The notes: generated by a model not told the origin, from the sequence alone. Positions 35,222 through 45,404 are shown, numbered from the stretch's first letter. The stretch is 64,000 nt of DNA from Congregibacter brevis (GCF_045689245.1 NZ_CP136865.1:2976001-3040000); one strand, 5' to 3'. Numbers and translations: made by a program.

Positions 35222-35985
35222 CAGGCTTTTCCTTCTCTCTGTCGATCCCAATCCACAGGTTCACTGCGCTTCTGAGTTTCTGTGAGTATGCCGCGGAGAA
35301 TGTTCAGTTCCATCTCATCCATGCCCAAACGGTTATACAGTCGCCGTAAACGCGGCATGAGTTTCCGGGGAGCTGCCGGATTGAGGAAGCCTATTTGACT
35401 CAAGGTTTCCTCCAGATGGACATAAAAGCGCTCAATGTTCTCCTGCGTAGCCAGCGGCTCGTCCCAGCCCTCATTCGGGTCTTGGGGGAGCTCGTCGCCC
35501 GTTTGAAGCATATGCAGCTCGTAGCAAACAATCTGCACAGCCATAGCAAGGTTCAACGAGCTATAGGCATCACTGGTAGGAATCGCTAGATGCAGGTTAC
35601 AGCGCATAAGTTCTTCATTGGATAGCCCGTTATCCTCTCTACCGAACAAAATCGCGACCTCTCCCCTTTTGGAGTTGGTTGCCATTTCGACGGCCGCACG
35701 ACGCGGATCCAGCACCGGCCAAGGCAGCCGCTGATCCCTAGCGCAGGTGCCAACTACAAAACCACAATCAGCGATTGCCGCATCCAAACTGTCGACCACC
35801 TCCGCGGCCTCGAGCACATCATTGGCCCATACCGCACGCCAGGTGGCCTGCTCGTCGGGAAACTTCTCTGGCGCAACGAGCACCAGCTTACCGAGCCCCA
35901 TGGTCTTCATTGCCCGCGCGACGGCGCCAATGTTACCCGGATGACTGGGCTCGACGAGTACGATCCGAATTTGGTCGGGATTCAT
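35221..35985 (-). CDS. trmJ: tRNA (cytidine/uridine-2'-O-)-methyltransferase TrmJ
   Basis: The 254-residue SPOUT-class enzyme methylates the ribose at position 32 of several tRNAs. Family features are IRIVLVEPSHPGNIGAVARAMKTMGL at the N terminus, ILFGREDNGLSNEELMRCNL and the knot sequence YSSLNLAMAVQIVCYEL. A helical C-terminal tail binds tRNA. It is followed by iscS with a one-base start/stop overlap and is divergent from suhB. Confidence 0.95.
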   Translation of the reverse strand: MNPDQIRIVLVEPSHPGNIGAVARAMKTMGLGKLVLVAPEKFPDEQATWRAVWANDVLEAAEVVDSLDAAIADCGFVVGTCARDQRLPWPVLDPRRAAVEMATNSKRGEVAILFGREDNGLSNEELMRCNLHLAIPTSDAYSSLNLAMAVQIVCYELHMLQTGDELPQDPNEGWDEPLATQENIERFYVHLEETLSQIGFLNPAAPRKLMPRLRRLYNRLGMDEMELNILRGILTETQKRSEPVDWDRQREGKA

Positions 35986-36100
35986 GAGTGATGTTGTTGC
36001 CAGAAGTTAAAAGCACATTGTAACAAAGCAGTGCGGCTGACAGCCCGCTCCTCTGGTATACTCGCGCGCCTTTTTCGACTCTGTCTGCAGGTCTTTCTCC

Positions 36101-36895
36101 ATGGAACCGATGACCAATATCGCCCTACGCGCCGCCCGAAAAGCGGGAGAGCTTATTGTGCGGGCCTCTGATGATCTTGAACGCATCGGTGTGCGCAAGA
36201 AAAGCGCCAACGATTTTGTTTCAGATATCGATGAGCTTGCGGAGCAGGAAATCATCCGACAACTTCAGCGTGCCTACCCGGATCACGCCTTCCTAGGTGA
36301 AGAATCTGGCCGCAGCGGCCCCGAGGATGCGGACTATCTCTGGATTATTGACCCTCTGGATGGCACCACCAACTTTATCCGTGGCATTCCACACTACGCG
36401 GTATCGATAGGCTGCATCCATCAGGGTCGTCTCGAGCACGCCGTAATCGTCGATCCTGTTCGTCGCGAAGAATTCACAGCTTCCCGCGGACGTGGCGCTC
36501 AGTTGAATGGGCATCGGATTCGCGTGAGCAAGCTAGCCTCACTCGATGGAGCGCTTCTAGGCACGGGCATACCTTTCAAAGGGCATGAGGATGCGCATCT
36601 TCCGGCTTACGCTGAAAGCTTGGCAGTGCTCGCAGGGCAGTGCGCCGGTATCCGCCGAGCTGGGGCTGCGTCCCTTGACCTGGCGTATGTCGCTGCAGGA
36701 CGCCTGGATGCATTCTGGGAAAAAGGTTTGTCTATGTGGGATATGGCCGCCGGAGCACTCTTGGTGCGTGAGGCCGGAGGCTTGGTTTCGGACTTTGATG
36801 GCGCGGAAAACTTTCTGGATAACGGTGACATCGTCTGCGGTAATCCAAAATGCTTTAAGGCAGTGCTGAAAGCCACCCAGACGCTACGCTCCTAG
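36101..36895 (+). CDS. suhB: Inositol-1-monophosphatase SuhB
   Basis: The 264-residue Mg-dependent phosphatase also acts as a Nus-factor partner in rRNA antitermination in E. coli. Metal sites are visible: FVSDIDELAEQ, LGEES, WIIDPLDGTTNF (residues ~82-93) and GLSMWDMAAG near the C terminus. It is divergent from trmJ, the usual arrangement, and convergent with secF. A second ATG three codons downstream is a possible start. Confidence 0.96.
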   Translation: MEPMTNIALRAARKAGELIVRASDDLERIGVRKKSANDFVSDIDELAEQEIIRQLQRAYPDHAFLGEESGRSGPEDADYLWIIDPLDGTTNFIRGIPHYAVSIGCIHQGRLEHAVIVDPVRREEFTASRGRGAQLNGHRIRVSKLASLDGALLGTGIPFKGHEDAHLPAYAESLAVLAGQCAGIRRAGAASLDLAYVAAGRLDAFWEKGLSMWDMAAGALLVREAGGLVSDFDGAENFLDNGDIVCGNPKCFKAVLKATQTLRS

Positions 36896-36942
36896 AGACC
36901 CTCCAAAAGACGCGGCTTAGTTGATACCAACGACTGCTAACA

Positions 36943-36984
36943 ACGCGTCTGAGAACTACGCGTCTGAGAACTACGCGTCTGAGA
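36943..36984. repeat. 15-base direct tandem repeat, 2.8 copies
   Basis: ACGCGTCTGAGAACT occurs twice in direct succession (36943-36957, 36958-36972) and a third partial copy runs to 36984. It lies between the convergent suhB and secF genes. Each unit contains an ACGCGT (MluI-type) hexamer. No coding function is seen. Confidence 0.95.
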
Positions 36985-36985
36985 G

Positions 36986-37007
36986 GCCCTGATCCGTCGA
37001 TCAGGGC
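36986..37007 (-). promoter_or_regulatory. Hairpin over the secF stop codon
   Basis: A perfect nine-base-pair stem (GCCCTGATC with GATCAGGGC, loop of four) covers the last codons and stop of secF. It lacks a T-run on the minus strand. It may protect the 3' end or act as a weak terminator. Confidence 0.55.
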
Positions 37008-37915
37008 ATCAAATCATCTTGCTCCGCACCCTCTTTGATGGGAATCATCAGATCTTCTTTGCTAACGCCCATGCTGAGGAGCACGTTGGACGCAACATAG
37101 ATGGACGAATAGGTTCCAATCATTACGCCGACTAACAGCGCCACGGCGAAGCCAAAAATCATTTCTCCACCGAACAACGCTAACGCCAGTAACACCAGCA
37201 AAGTCGTTAACGAGGTGACCAGGGTCCGGCCCAAGGTCTCACTCAACGAAATGTTCACAACCTCAAGCGGCTCAGCGCGACGCAGCTTCCGGAAGTTCTC
37301 ACGAATACGATCGGATACAACAATCGTATCGTTCAAAGAATAACCAATCACGGCCAGCAAGGCCGCGAGTACCGTTAGATCAAACTCCAAACCAATGATC
37401 GAGAAGAAACCCAAGGTCACAATCACGTCGTGAATCAAGGCGACAACAGCACCGACCGCAAACTTAAACTGAAAGCGAAACGCGATGTAAAGCATCACGA
37501 GACCCAGCGCCAGAAGCATCGCCAACCCACCCTGCTCTCGCAACTCATCCCCTACTTGCGGTCCCACAAACTCAATACGACGTAACTCCACATCAACACC
37601 CGACGACGCTTGCAGCGTCTGCAGCATCTCAGTGCCCTGAGCGTCGGAGTAGCCGTCCGGCAGACGAATCAGCACATCCTTATCGGTGCCAAAACTGACA
37701 ACAATGGCACCGGCATAACCCGCATCAGCCAGGGTGCTACGAATCTCGTTCAAGTTTGCTGAATCGGCGTAGTGCACTTCTACCAGGGTGCCCCCGGTAA
37801 AATCGAGACCCCAGTTCAATTGCTTGACGACCAGCGAACCTAACGCCGTCAGAATAAGAAGCGCGGAGAACACAGCGGCGATACGCCGCTTGCCCATGAA
37901 GTCAATCACTCTCAT
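37001..37915 (-). CDS. secF: Preprotein translocase subunit SecF
   Basis: The 304-residue inner-membrane protein with six TM helices uses the proton gradient with SecD to complete protein export. It carries the family opening FSALLILTALGSLVVKQLNWGLDFTGGTLVEV, the periplasmic P1 domain, and the conserved YSLNDTIVVSDRIRENF segment. Its ATG overlaps the secD stop (ATGA). The secDF order is normal; a nine-base-pair hairpin overlies its stop codon. Confidence 0.96.
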   Translation of the reverse strand: MRVIDFMGKRRIAAVFSALLILTALGSLVVKQLNWGLDFTGGTLVEVHYADSANLNEIRSTLADAGYAGAIVVSFGTDKDVLIRLPDGYSDAQGTEMLQTLQASSGVDVELRRIEFVGPQVGDELREQGGLAMLLALGLVMLYIAFRFQFKFAVGAVVALIHDVIVTLGFFSIIGLEFDLTVLAALLAVIGYSLNDTIVVSDRIRENFRKLRRAEPLEVVNISLSETLGRTLVTSLTTLLVLLALALFGGEMIFGFAVALLVGVMIGTYSSIYVASNVLLSMGVSKEDLMIPIKEGAEQDDLMP

Positions 37916-39807
37916 GCTGCATCTCCCATTTTGGGTACGCTGCCAATGGCCAGGGTGCCCACGCGACGTCCCCCGTAGATCAAATTCACCAGTGAGCGGG
38001 TGCCCATAATGGCGGTAAACATCGAAGTGATGATGCCCACGGACAGGGTAACGGCGAAGCCTTTCACTGGCCCGGTGCCCACCGCGTAAAGAATAATCGC
38101 TACGATCAACGTGGTGATGTTGGCATCAAGAATTGTCGCCACCGCTCGCTCAAACCCTGAATGGATGGCCATCTGTGGCGACAATCCATTGCCGAGCTCC
38201 TCTCGGATACGCGAGAAAATAAGCACGTTTGCATCCACCGCCATGCCCACGGTAAGCACGATACCCGCGATACCCGGCAAGGTCAGCGTAGCGCCTAACA
38301 GCGACATGATCGCGACGAGTAAAACGAGGTTGGCCGTCAGCGCTGTAACCGCACAGAGTCCGAACACGCGGTAGTAAACAACCATGAACAGCACGACGAG
38401 CGCGAGGCCATACTGCACCGACTTCACGCCCAAACGAATATTTTCGGCTCCCAACGAGGGTCCCACGGTGCGCTCTTCGACAAAGGTGATTGGCGCAGCT
38501 AACGCACCCGCCCTAAGCATCAGTGCTAATTCCGATGACTCCAGGGGATTATCCAGCCCAGTGATTTGAAACTGCGCACCCAAGGCGCTTTGAATAACCG
38601 GCGCAGTGAGCAGCTTCTTCTCATCGTAGGGGACTTTCACAGCCACCTCTTCACCGTCCTCGTCCATCTCGTAGCGAGTGCGGTATTTACGCTCGATAAA
38701 CAAAACACCCATACGGCGCTTAACGTTGTTCCGCGTCGCGCGGGACATCAGCGTTCCACCCTCACTATCGAGGCTGATTTGTACGTTAGGTTGACCGTTC
38801 TGATCGAAGCTCGCCTGAGCGTTGGAGACTCGTTCTCCCGTGATAATGATGTCCCGCTCAAGATACTCGGTAGCCCCTTGGCGATCGGCGCTGCGATACT
38901 CAAAACGTTGACGCTCAGCTGCAGGCGCATCGGCGTTAGCCACCAGACGAAACTCAAGGTTCGCTACCTTTCCAAGTATTCGCTTAGCCTCGGCAGTGTC
39001 CTGAATACCCGGCAGCTCTACAACGATTCGATTTCTACCCTGACGCTGTACTAAAGGCTCTGATACCCCAAGCTCGTTGACGCGATTCCGCAGCGTGGTG
39101 AGGTTTTGACTCACCGAGTAATCAATGATCTCGTCGACAGTGACGTCGGTCATCCGCGCATAAATCATGAACTCGTCTTCTTCATCAACGCGGTCGAGCA
39201 ATAGCTCGGGAAATGCATCAGAGATAAGGCTGCGCGCCTGCTCACGAAGGTCTTCGCTGCGGAACCGCCCGACTACAGCACGATCACCATCGAGACCCAC
39301 AAAACCACGAATACGCTCTTCACGGAGCGAGCGCTTGGTAGCGTTAAGGTAATACTCCATGCGTCGCTCTACAGCGGCTGCAGTATCAACTTCCAGCTTA
39401 AAGTGCACACCCCCGGACAGATCAAGCCCAAGCTTCATGGGCTGACCACCCAATCCTGTCAGCCACTCGGGAGTGGTCTCTGCCAAGTTAAGGGCAATGA
39501 TGTAGCCATCACCGAGCGCCCTCGAAACTACGGATTGAGCCCGTAACTGCGCTTCCTGCTTTCGCAATCGGATCAGCGCACTTCGGCCAGAGGGTTCTAG
39601 AATCTCTCCAAAGTGCTCGATACCCGCTTCATTGAGCGCGTTCGTTGCTCGACTAAGCAGTCGCTCATCGATGAGCGTGCCGCTGCTTTCACCGGCTATT
39701 TGCAAGGCCGGGTCAGGGGCGTAGAGGTTGGGGGATGCGTACAAAGCGCCGCCGAGAACGACGACCAAAACGATCAGATATTTCCAGATTGGATAACGAT
39801 TGAGCAT
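37912..39807 (-). CDS. secD: Preprotein translocase subunit SecD
   Basis: The 631-residue partner of SecF has one N-terminal TM, the large P1 periplasmic head domain (residues ~50-440, including LGLDLSGGVHFKLEVD) and five C-terminal TMs with GIAGIVLTVGMAVDANVLIFSRIREE. Length fits the gammaproteobacterial form. yajC, which usually precedes secD, is not present; 117 non-coding bases separate it from purL. Confidence 0.97.
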   Translation of the reverse strand: MLNRYPIWKYLIVLVVVLGGALYASPNLYAPDPALQIAGESSGTLIDERLLSRATNALNEAGIEHFGEILEPSGRSALIRLRKQEAQLRAQSVVSRALGDGYIIALNLAETTPEWLTGLGGQPMKLGLDLSGGVHFKLEVDTAAAVERRMEYYLNATKRSLREERIRGFVGLDGDRAVVGRFRSEDLREQARSLISDAFPELLLDRVDEEDEFMIYARMTDVTVDEIIDYSVSQNLTTLRNRVNELGVSEPLVQRQGRNRIVVELPGIQDTAEAKRILGKVANLEFRLVANADAPAAERQRFEYRSADRQGATEYLERDIIITGERVSNAQASFDQNGQPNVQISLDSEGGTLMSRATRNNVKRRMGVLFIERKYRTRYEMDEDGEEVAVKVPYDEKKLLTAPVIQSALGAQFQITGLDNPLESSELALMLRAGALAAPITFVEERTVGPSLGAENIRLGVKSVQYGLALVVLFMVVYYRVFGLCAVTALTANLVLLVAIMSLLGATLTLPGIAGIVLTVGMAVDANVLIFSRIREELGNGLSPQMAIHSGFERAVATILDANITTLIVAIILYAVGTGPVKGFAVTLSVGIITSMFTAIMGTRSLVNLIYGGRRVGTLAIGSVPKMGDAA

Positions 39808-39924
39808 GCCGTGGTCTGCAGTAATGCGGTGGCCACATCAAACGTACATCGCTTGATCCTATGCCACCGAGAATAAAGGTGGCGCATTATAGACGCTGGC
39901 CGCTAGGTCTCAAGGGCCGAAAAT

Positions 39925-42900
39925 TCACCCGATGTAAGTCCGCGCATTCCGGAACAGGTCCAACCAGGGCGATTCCTCAGGCATATCGTCCGGAGCCCAG
40001 GAAAATTGCCGGGCACGAATGACCCGCTCTGGATGGGGCATCATGATTGTCACTCTGCCACTCTCACTGCATACACCCGTGATTCCCGAGGGCGAGCCAT
40101 TAGGGTTTGCCGGATACCGCTTGGCGATCTCACCGCTGTTTTCAATGTAGCGAAGGCCAACCAGCTGCGCTGACTCACAACTTTCCTGAGCCGCATTATC
40201 CGCAAAAACCGCCCGCCCCTCGCCATGAGCTACGGCGATAGGCAAACGGGAGCCCGCCATACCCTGCAGAAACACGGAGGGGGAGTCTCCAATCTCCACC
40301 ATTGAAAGCCTCGCCTCAAACTGCTCTGAGCGATTCCGTCGAAACCACGGCCAGTGTTCGCTGCCAGGAATCAGCTCTCGGAGTACCGACAGCATCTGGC
40401 ACCCATTACAGACTCCCAGAGCAAAACTGTCGGGCCGCAGAAAGAACTCGCTAAAACTGTCTCTCAGTTGCGGATTGAACAAGATGGACTTTGCCCAGCC
40501 CTCCCCAGCGCCCAAAACATCGCCAAAAGAAAAGCCACCACAGGCCACGAGGCCAGCAAAGTCTCTGAGGCTTGCTTCCCCCGCCACAAGGTCACTCATA
40601 GTGACATCCACAGAAGTAAATCCGGCGCGATCAAAGGCCGCAGCCATTTCCACCTGTCCGTTCACCCCTTGCTCTCTAAGCACGGCCACGCGCGGTTTTG
40701 CGCCCGTGTTGATCCTAGGCGCGGACAGTTCAGACTCCGCAGGACTCCTGTGGACCGACAAGCCCGGATCCGGAGCACTAATGCGCGCCCATTCTTCATC
40801 GGCACAATCAGGGTTATCCCGCAGCCTTTGCAGCGCATGGCTGCACTGGCTCCAGCGTTCCTGCAAGGCACCTCGCATGGTGTCTATCAGGAGCTCATCC
40901 CCTGCCCAAATTCTCACCTGCTCATCCCCTCGGGCATAACCCAGGGTATGCAGGCAGTCACCGATACCCAGCTGTTCCGCCTGAGACGACCAGTCAGCCA
41001 GCTGGGACTTCGGGATTTGTACAACGGCACCGGGCTCCTCGCAGAATAGAGCAGCCAGCACCTCGCTACTTTCAGGCAGAGAAATTTCGAGGCCACAGCG
41101 TCCCGCGAAAGCCATCTCCAGGAGGGTGACGGCCAGGCCGCCATCAGAACGATCGTGATAGGCCACCACATCTCCGCGATCTTTACCCCAACGCAGCAGC
41201 TCAAAAAACGCCCGAAGATCCTCCGGGCTATCGAGATCAGCGGGCTCCGCACCCAACTCCCCGTAGACCTGAGCCAGCGCTGAGGCACCGAGGCGGGCTT
41301 TGCCGCGTCCAAGATCTAGGAGCACGAGACTCAGTTCCGAGTTAGATTGCAGCATTGGAGTGAGGGTCTTTGCGGTATCACCCACTGGAGCGAAAGCCGA
41401 CACAACCAACGACATGGGTGCCGTCACTGAATGAGATTCACCGTTCTCATTCCAACGGGTTTGCATAGACATGGAGTCTTTGCCTACGGGTATCGCGATT
41501 CCCAGTGCCGGGCATAGCTCTTCGCCAATAGCATGTACGGCGTCAAATAGGGCCGCTCCTTCTCCAGGTGTATCCGCCGCACACATCCAGTTTGCCGACA
41601 AACGAATATCACTGAGACTCGCAACGGGTGCCGCGCAGATATTGGTGATCGCCTCGGTGACAGCCATTCTTGCGGAAGCTGGACTACTCAAAAGGGCTAC
41701 GGGCGTGCGCTCCCCCATCGCCATCGCCTCACCCATCTCCGAGTCATAGCTCACCAGTGATACGGCGCAATCAGCTACCGGCACCTGCCATGGACCCACC
41801 ATTTGATCTCTTGCGACCAGACCGGTCACAGTTCGATCACCAATGGTGATCAAGAAGCTCTTGCTGGCGACCGTAGGGAGTCCCAGCACGCGGTGCAAAG
41901 CCTCTTCTACAGACGGCTTCGCAGAAAACTCTACTGAGGGCGGCGCCAAGCGCTGATCGTTGCGATGCATTTTAGGTGGCTTGCCGAATAACACCGGCAT
42001 GGGCATGGCAACGGGCTCATCGTCAAAGTGTGTGTCGGTAACCACGATCGCCTTTTCAGACGTAGCCTCTCCCACGACCGCTACGGGACAGCGCTCCCGC
42101 GCACAGATGGCTTTAAACTCGTTTAATCGCTCAGGCATAACTGCAAGTACATAGCGTTCCTGACTTTCGTTACACCAAATCTCTAGGGGCGACATTCCCG
42201 GATCATCGCAGGGCACATCACGAAGAGAGAACAGACCACCGCAACCACCGTCTTTCACAAGCTCCGGTAGAGCGTTGGACAGACCGCCAGCACCCACGTC
42301 ATGAATAAACGCTATGGGGTTTCCCTCACCTAACTGCCAACAGCGGTCAATAACTTCCTGGCAACGACGCTCCATCTCCGGGTTCTGACGTTGTACTGAT
42401 GCAAAATCAAGAGACTCCTGACCGTCGGCGCTGGCCATACTTGAAGCCGCACCGCCGCCCAGGCCAATAAGCATCGCAGGCCCACCTAACACCAGAAGAG
42501 CTGCTCCCGGCGAGAACTCAGGTTTGTCAACGTGCTCCGCGGCGATATTGCCAAAACCACCCGCTATCATAATGGGCTTGTGGTAGCCGCGGACCTGATA
42601 CTCAGCGCTATTACCGCGAGTGCTCGAATGTGCGACCCGTTGTTCATAGCTTCTAAAATATCCGCAGATATTCGGTCGACCGAACTCGTTGTTAAAGGCT
42701 GCACCGCCGATGGGAGCCTCAAGCATGATGTCCAAAGCCGACGCGATACGTGCTGGCTTTCCGTTGTCTTGCTCCCAGGGTTCCTGCAAGCCCGGTATCT
42801 TCAGATTGGATACGCTGAATCCGGTTAAGCCTACTTTTGGCTTTGAACCTCGCCCCACAGCTCCCTCATCACGAATCTCGCCGCCAACACCCGTTCCCGC

Positions 42901-43827
42901 ACCGGGAAAAGGCGCGATAGCCGTCGGGTGGTTATGGGTCTCAACCTTCATCAACAGATGCACGGCTTGGGGCTTTGTTGCGTACTCCCGAGAAGTGCCC
43001 GAGGGAATAAATCGACTGGCATCATGACCTGCCACTACGGCTGCGTTATCCGAGTAAGCGGAGAGAACACCCTCGGGCGCTTCTGCATAAGTATTTCTAA
43101 TCATTGCGAACAAGCTCTTTGCCTGCTCATCGCCGTCGATGGTCCAACTCGCGTTGAATATCTTGTGACGGCAGTGCTCAGAGTTGGCCTGTGCAAACAT
43201 CATGAGTTCAACGTCCCGGGGGTTCCGCCCAAGACTCGTAAAACTCTCACAGAGATAGGAGATCTCATCCTCTGCCAAGGCCAAACCCAAGCGCTGATTA
43301 GCGGCTACCAGAGCAGCTCTCCCCTCGCCTAGAACATCCACAGCGGCACTTTCGGTCGGAGACAAATAAGAAAACAGCGTCCCAAGCCCATCAAGGCTGT
43401 CCGTTGTTGCTTCAACCATCCGATCGTGAAGCTCCAGAGCAAGCTCATCCCAAACAGGGCTTTCAGGGCTGACACCCCTGAGCTCATAGGCGCAAACACG
43501 CTCCACGCGTTTCACAGCCTCAAAACCACAACCACGGACAATATCGGTCGCTTTACTTGACCAAGGGGAGATCGTCCCGGGGCGAGGCATTACAAAGAGC
43601 CAAGTACCCTCATTGAGCGCCTCCGCCGGGCAAAAATCTGGGGTAGCTGCCTGCGCCAATAGGGACTGCAGACGCTCTCCTCTCACCTCATCAAGAGGCT
43701 CGCCGTCTACGAGGTGCACAAACCCGCAGCGAAGGAGCGCCACATCGGGCCATTTTGCTCGCAAACGTTGCTCTAGCGCCTGCTGCCGAAAAGGGGACAA
43801 AGCGGAAGCGCCGGGGATAACAAGCAT
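39925..43827 (-). CDS. purL: Phosphoribosylformylglycinamidine synthase PurL (large fused form)
   Basis: The 1300-residue enzyme makes FGAM from FGAR, glutamine and ATP in purine synthesis. The N-terminal PurS-like part, two AIR-synthase-like halves (KVETHNHPTAIAPFPGAGTG, HDVGAGGLSNALPELVKDGG, YHDRSDGGLAVTLLEMAFAG) and a C-terminal class I glutaminase domain (GVCNGCQML with the Cys nucleophile, MPHPERV with His/Glu) are all there. The start is placed at the ATG at 43827 (MLVIPGASALSPFRQQ); an in-frame extension to 44034 would overlap the divergent mltF and has no family support. Confidence 0.97.
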   Translation of the reverse strand: MLVIPGASALSPFRQQALEQRLRAKWPDVALLRCGFVHLVDGEPLDEVRGERLQSLLAQAATPDFCPAEALNEGTWLFVMPRPGTISPWSSKATDIVRGCGFEAVKRVERVCAYELRGVSPESPVWDELALELHDRMVEATTDSLDGLGTLFSYLSPTESAAVDVLGEGRAALVAANQRLGLALAEDEISYLCESFTSLGRNPRDVELMMFAQANSEHCRHKIFNASWTIDGDEQAKSLFAMIRNTYAEAPEGVLSAYSDNAAVVAGHDASRFIPSGTSREYATKPQAVHLLMKVETHNHPTAIAPFPGAGTGVGGEIRDEGAVGRGSKPKVGLTGFSVSNLKIPGLQEPWEQDNGKPARIASALDIMLEAPIGGAAFNNEFGRPNICGYFRSYEQRVAHSSTRGNSAEYQVRGYHKPIMIAGGFGNIAAEHVDKPEFSPGAALLVLGGPAMLIGLGGGAASSMASADGQESLDFASVQRQNPEMERRCQEVIDRCWQLGEGNPIAFIHDVGAGGLSNALPELVKDGGCGGLFSLRDVPCDDPGMSPLEIWCNESQERYVLAVMPERLNEFKAICARERCPVAVVGEATSEKAIVVTDTHFDDEPVAMPMPVLFGKPPKMHRNDQRLAPPSVEFSAKPSVEEALHRVLGLPTVASKSFLITIGDRTVTGLVARDQMVGPWQVPVADCAVSLVSYDSEMGEAMAMGERTPVALLSSPASARMAVTEAITNICAAPVASLSDIRLSANWMCAADTPGEGAALFDAVHAIGEELCPALGIAIPVGKDSMSMQTRWNENGESHSVTAPMSLVVSAFAPVGDTAKTLTPMLQSNSELSLVLLDLGRGKARLGASALAQVYGELGAEPADLDSPEDLRAFFELLRWGKDRGDVVAYHDRSDGGLAVTLLEMAFAGRCGLEISLPESSEVLAALFCEEPGAVVQIPKSQLADWSSQAEQLGIGDCLHTLGYARGDEQVRIWAGDELLIDTMRGALQERWSQCSHALQRLRDNPDCADEEWARISAPDPGLSVHRSPAESELSAPRINTGAKPRVAVLREQGVNGQVEMAAAFDRAGFTSVDVTMSDLVAGEASLRDFAGLVACGGFSFGDVLGAGEGWAKSILFNPQLRDSFSEFFLRPDSFALGVCNGCQMLSVLRELIPGSEHWPWFRRNRSEQFEARLSMVEIGDSPSVFLQGMAGSRLPIAVAHGEGRAVFADNAAQESCESAQLVGLRYIENSGEIAKRYPANPNGSPSGITGVCSESGRVTIMMPHPERVIRARQFSWAPDDMPEESPWLDLFRNARTYIG

Positions 43828-43949
43828 CAGGAAGGAGTCTCTCAATTTAAAAAGGAAGCGAGAAAGCCGCGAATTGTACCGCTCTGTGGAAGCGGCGTTA
43901 AGCCAAAAGCAAGTCTTTCGGTCTAATTCAAGAACGTTACAATCAGGGC

Positions 43950-45389
43950 ATGGCCAAGCCTTCCACCCTACTCGCCACACTGGCACTACTCTTAAGCCTG
44001 CTACTGAGTTCCTGCGGCAGCAATAACGAAACATTGCAGGCTATTCAGGATCGCGGAAAATTACGCTTGATCACCAGAAATAGCCCGACTACCTATTACC
44101 TCGGACGGGGCGGCCCCCGCGGTTTTGAGTACGATCTCGCTACGCTCCTGGCAGAGGAGCTGGAAGTGGAACTGGAAGTTACCCAGGCCTTTTCTCTAGA
44201 GGAAATGTTTGCGGCCTTGGAGCGCGGCGAGGCAGATATTGCTGGAGCAGGACTCACCTTAACGGAGACTCGCGCCTCCCAGTTTGCCGCCACGGCTAGC
44301 TACGCGAAGCAAACACCCCAGGTGATCTACAAAGTGGGCCGCAAAAAGCCTCGAAAACCAGCGGATATCAAGGGTCTTTCACTGTCTGTGCTGCTCGGCA
44401 GCAGTCACGAGGAGTTGCTGCGAACACTCCGCGATGAAGGTATGGAATGGCTGGTATGGAACAGTATCGACGCCAGCGACACGGCAGCGCTTCTCGCCAG
44501 CGTTAACGAAGATCGCAGCGATCTGGCCGTCGTGGATTCTCGAGATTTTTTTATCCAACAGAACCTTGTGCCGCGGCTCGAGGTTGCCTTTGATCTAGGT
44601 GCAGAGGAAGAGATCGTCTGGTACCTGTCAGATTCTGCAAAGGGAACGCCCTTACTCGAATTGATCGACGAGTTTCTGGAGCGGCGTCAAAACGATGGCA
44701 GTATTGCGGATATTAGGGCCAGCTATTTTGATCGCGACGAAGACATTTCAAGGGTGGACTCGCAAACCTTCGTCGGGAGAGTGCGTAGAGATCTCAGCAA
44801 CTACCAACAGCTCATAGAAATCGTCGCTCAAGAGCAAGAAATGCCTTGGGAGCTCCTGGCCGCCATCAGCTATCAGGAGTCCCACTGGGACCCTAGCGCC
44901 ACATCTCGTACCGGAGTACGCGGCATGATGATGCTCACTCTTGCTACCGCAGAAGAGATGGATGTGGACGATCGTACGGACCCTGCAGAAAGTCTTCGCG
45001 GCGGTGCGCGTTACTTCAAAAAGCTCCGCCAGCGCCTACCCGACGACATATTGGAGCCAGACAGAAGTTGGCTCGCACTGGCAGCCTACAACATCGGTAT
45101 GGGGCATCTTGAAGACGCCCGCGTTCTCACTCAAAGGCGCGGAGGTGACCCCCATCTGTGGAAGGACATCATGGATAGCTTACCGTTACTGGAAGAGCCC
45201 CAGCATTATCGGACCTTGCGTTATGGGTATGCCCGGGGCCTCGAAGCGGTTCGTTATGTGCAGAACATCCGCCACTACTACAATATTCTTCGCTGGCAGA
45301 CAGCTCGCGCAGCGCGACCGGAAGCGCCCAGAGACTCTGAAGATTTAGTGCCTGAAAACCTTAGAAACCTAAAACTACGTGCTCTTTAA
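43950..45389 (+). CDS. mltF: Membrane-bound lytic transglycosylase MltF
   Basis: The 479-residue outer-membrane-anchored enzyme cleaves peptidoglycan to 1,6-anhydro products. It has a hydrophobic lipoprotein-like N terminus (ATLALLLSLLLSSC), an SBP-bac_3 regulatory domain (residues ~30-260) and a C-terminal SLT domain with the catalytic Glu in AISYQESHWDPSATS and the AYNIGMGHLEDAR motif. It is divergent from purL, the usual arrangement in Pseudomonas-like genomes, and convergent with tadA. Confidence 0.95.
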   Translation: MAKPSTLLATLALLLSLLLSSCGSNNETLQAIQDRGKLRLITRNSPTTYYLGRGGPRGFEYDLATLLAEELEVELEVTQAFSLEEMFAALERGEADIAGAGLTLTETRASQFAATASYAKQTPQVIYKVGRKKPRKPADIKGLSLSVLLGSSHEELLRTLRDEGMEWLVWNSIDASDTAALLASVNEDRSDLAVVDSRDFFIQQNLVPRLEVAFDLGAEEEIVWYLSDSAKGTPLLELIDEFLERRQNDGSIADIRASYFDRDEDISRVDSQTFVGRVRRDLSNYQQLIEIVAQEQEMPWELLAAISYQESHWDPSATSRTGVRGMMMLTLATAEEMDVDDRTDPAESLRGGARYFKKLRQRLPDDILEPDRSWLALAAYNIGMGHLEDARVLTQRRGGDPHLWKDIMDSLPLLEEPQHYRTLRYGYARGLEAVRYVQNIRHYYNILRWQTARAARPEAPRDSEDLVPENLRNLKLRAL

Positions 45390-45404
45390 GCTATCTTCTT
45401 GGAC

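Noticed and set aside
36943..36984. CRISPR-like array
   Set aside because: Unit is only 15 bases with no spacers between copies and no cas genes; it is a simple tandem repeat.
40354..41049. 231-codon plus-strand frame inside purL
   Set aside because: Shadow of the conserved purL frame; its composition is not protein-like.
43828..44034. N-terminal extension of PurL by 69 residues
   Set aside because: It would overlap the divergent mltF gene, lacks family support and contains a Cys/Trp-rich unlikely sequence; the ATG at 43827 gives the normal length of 1300 residues.
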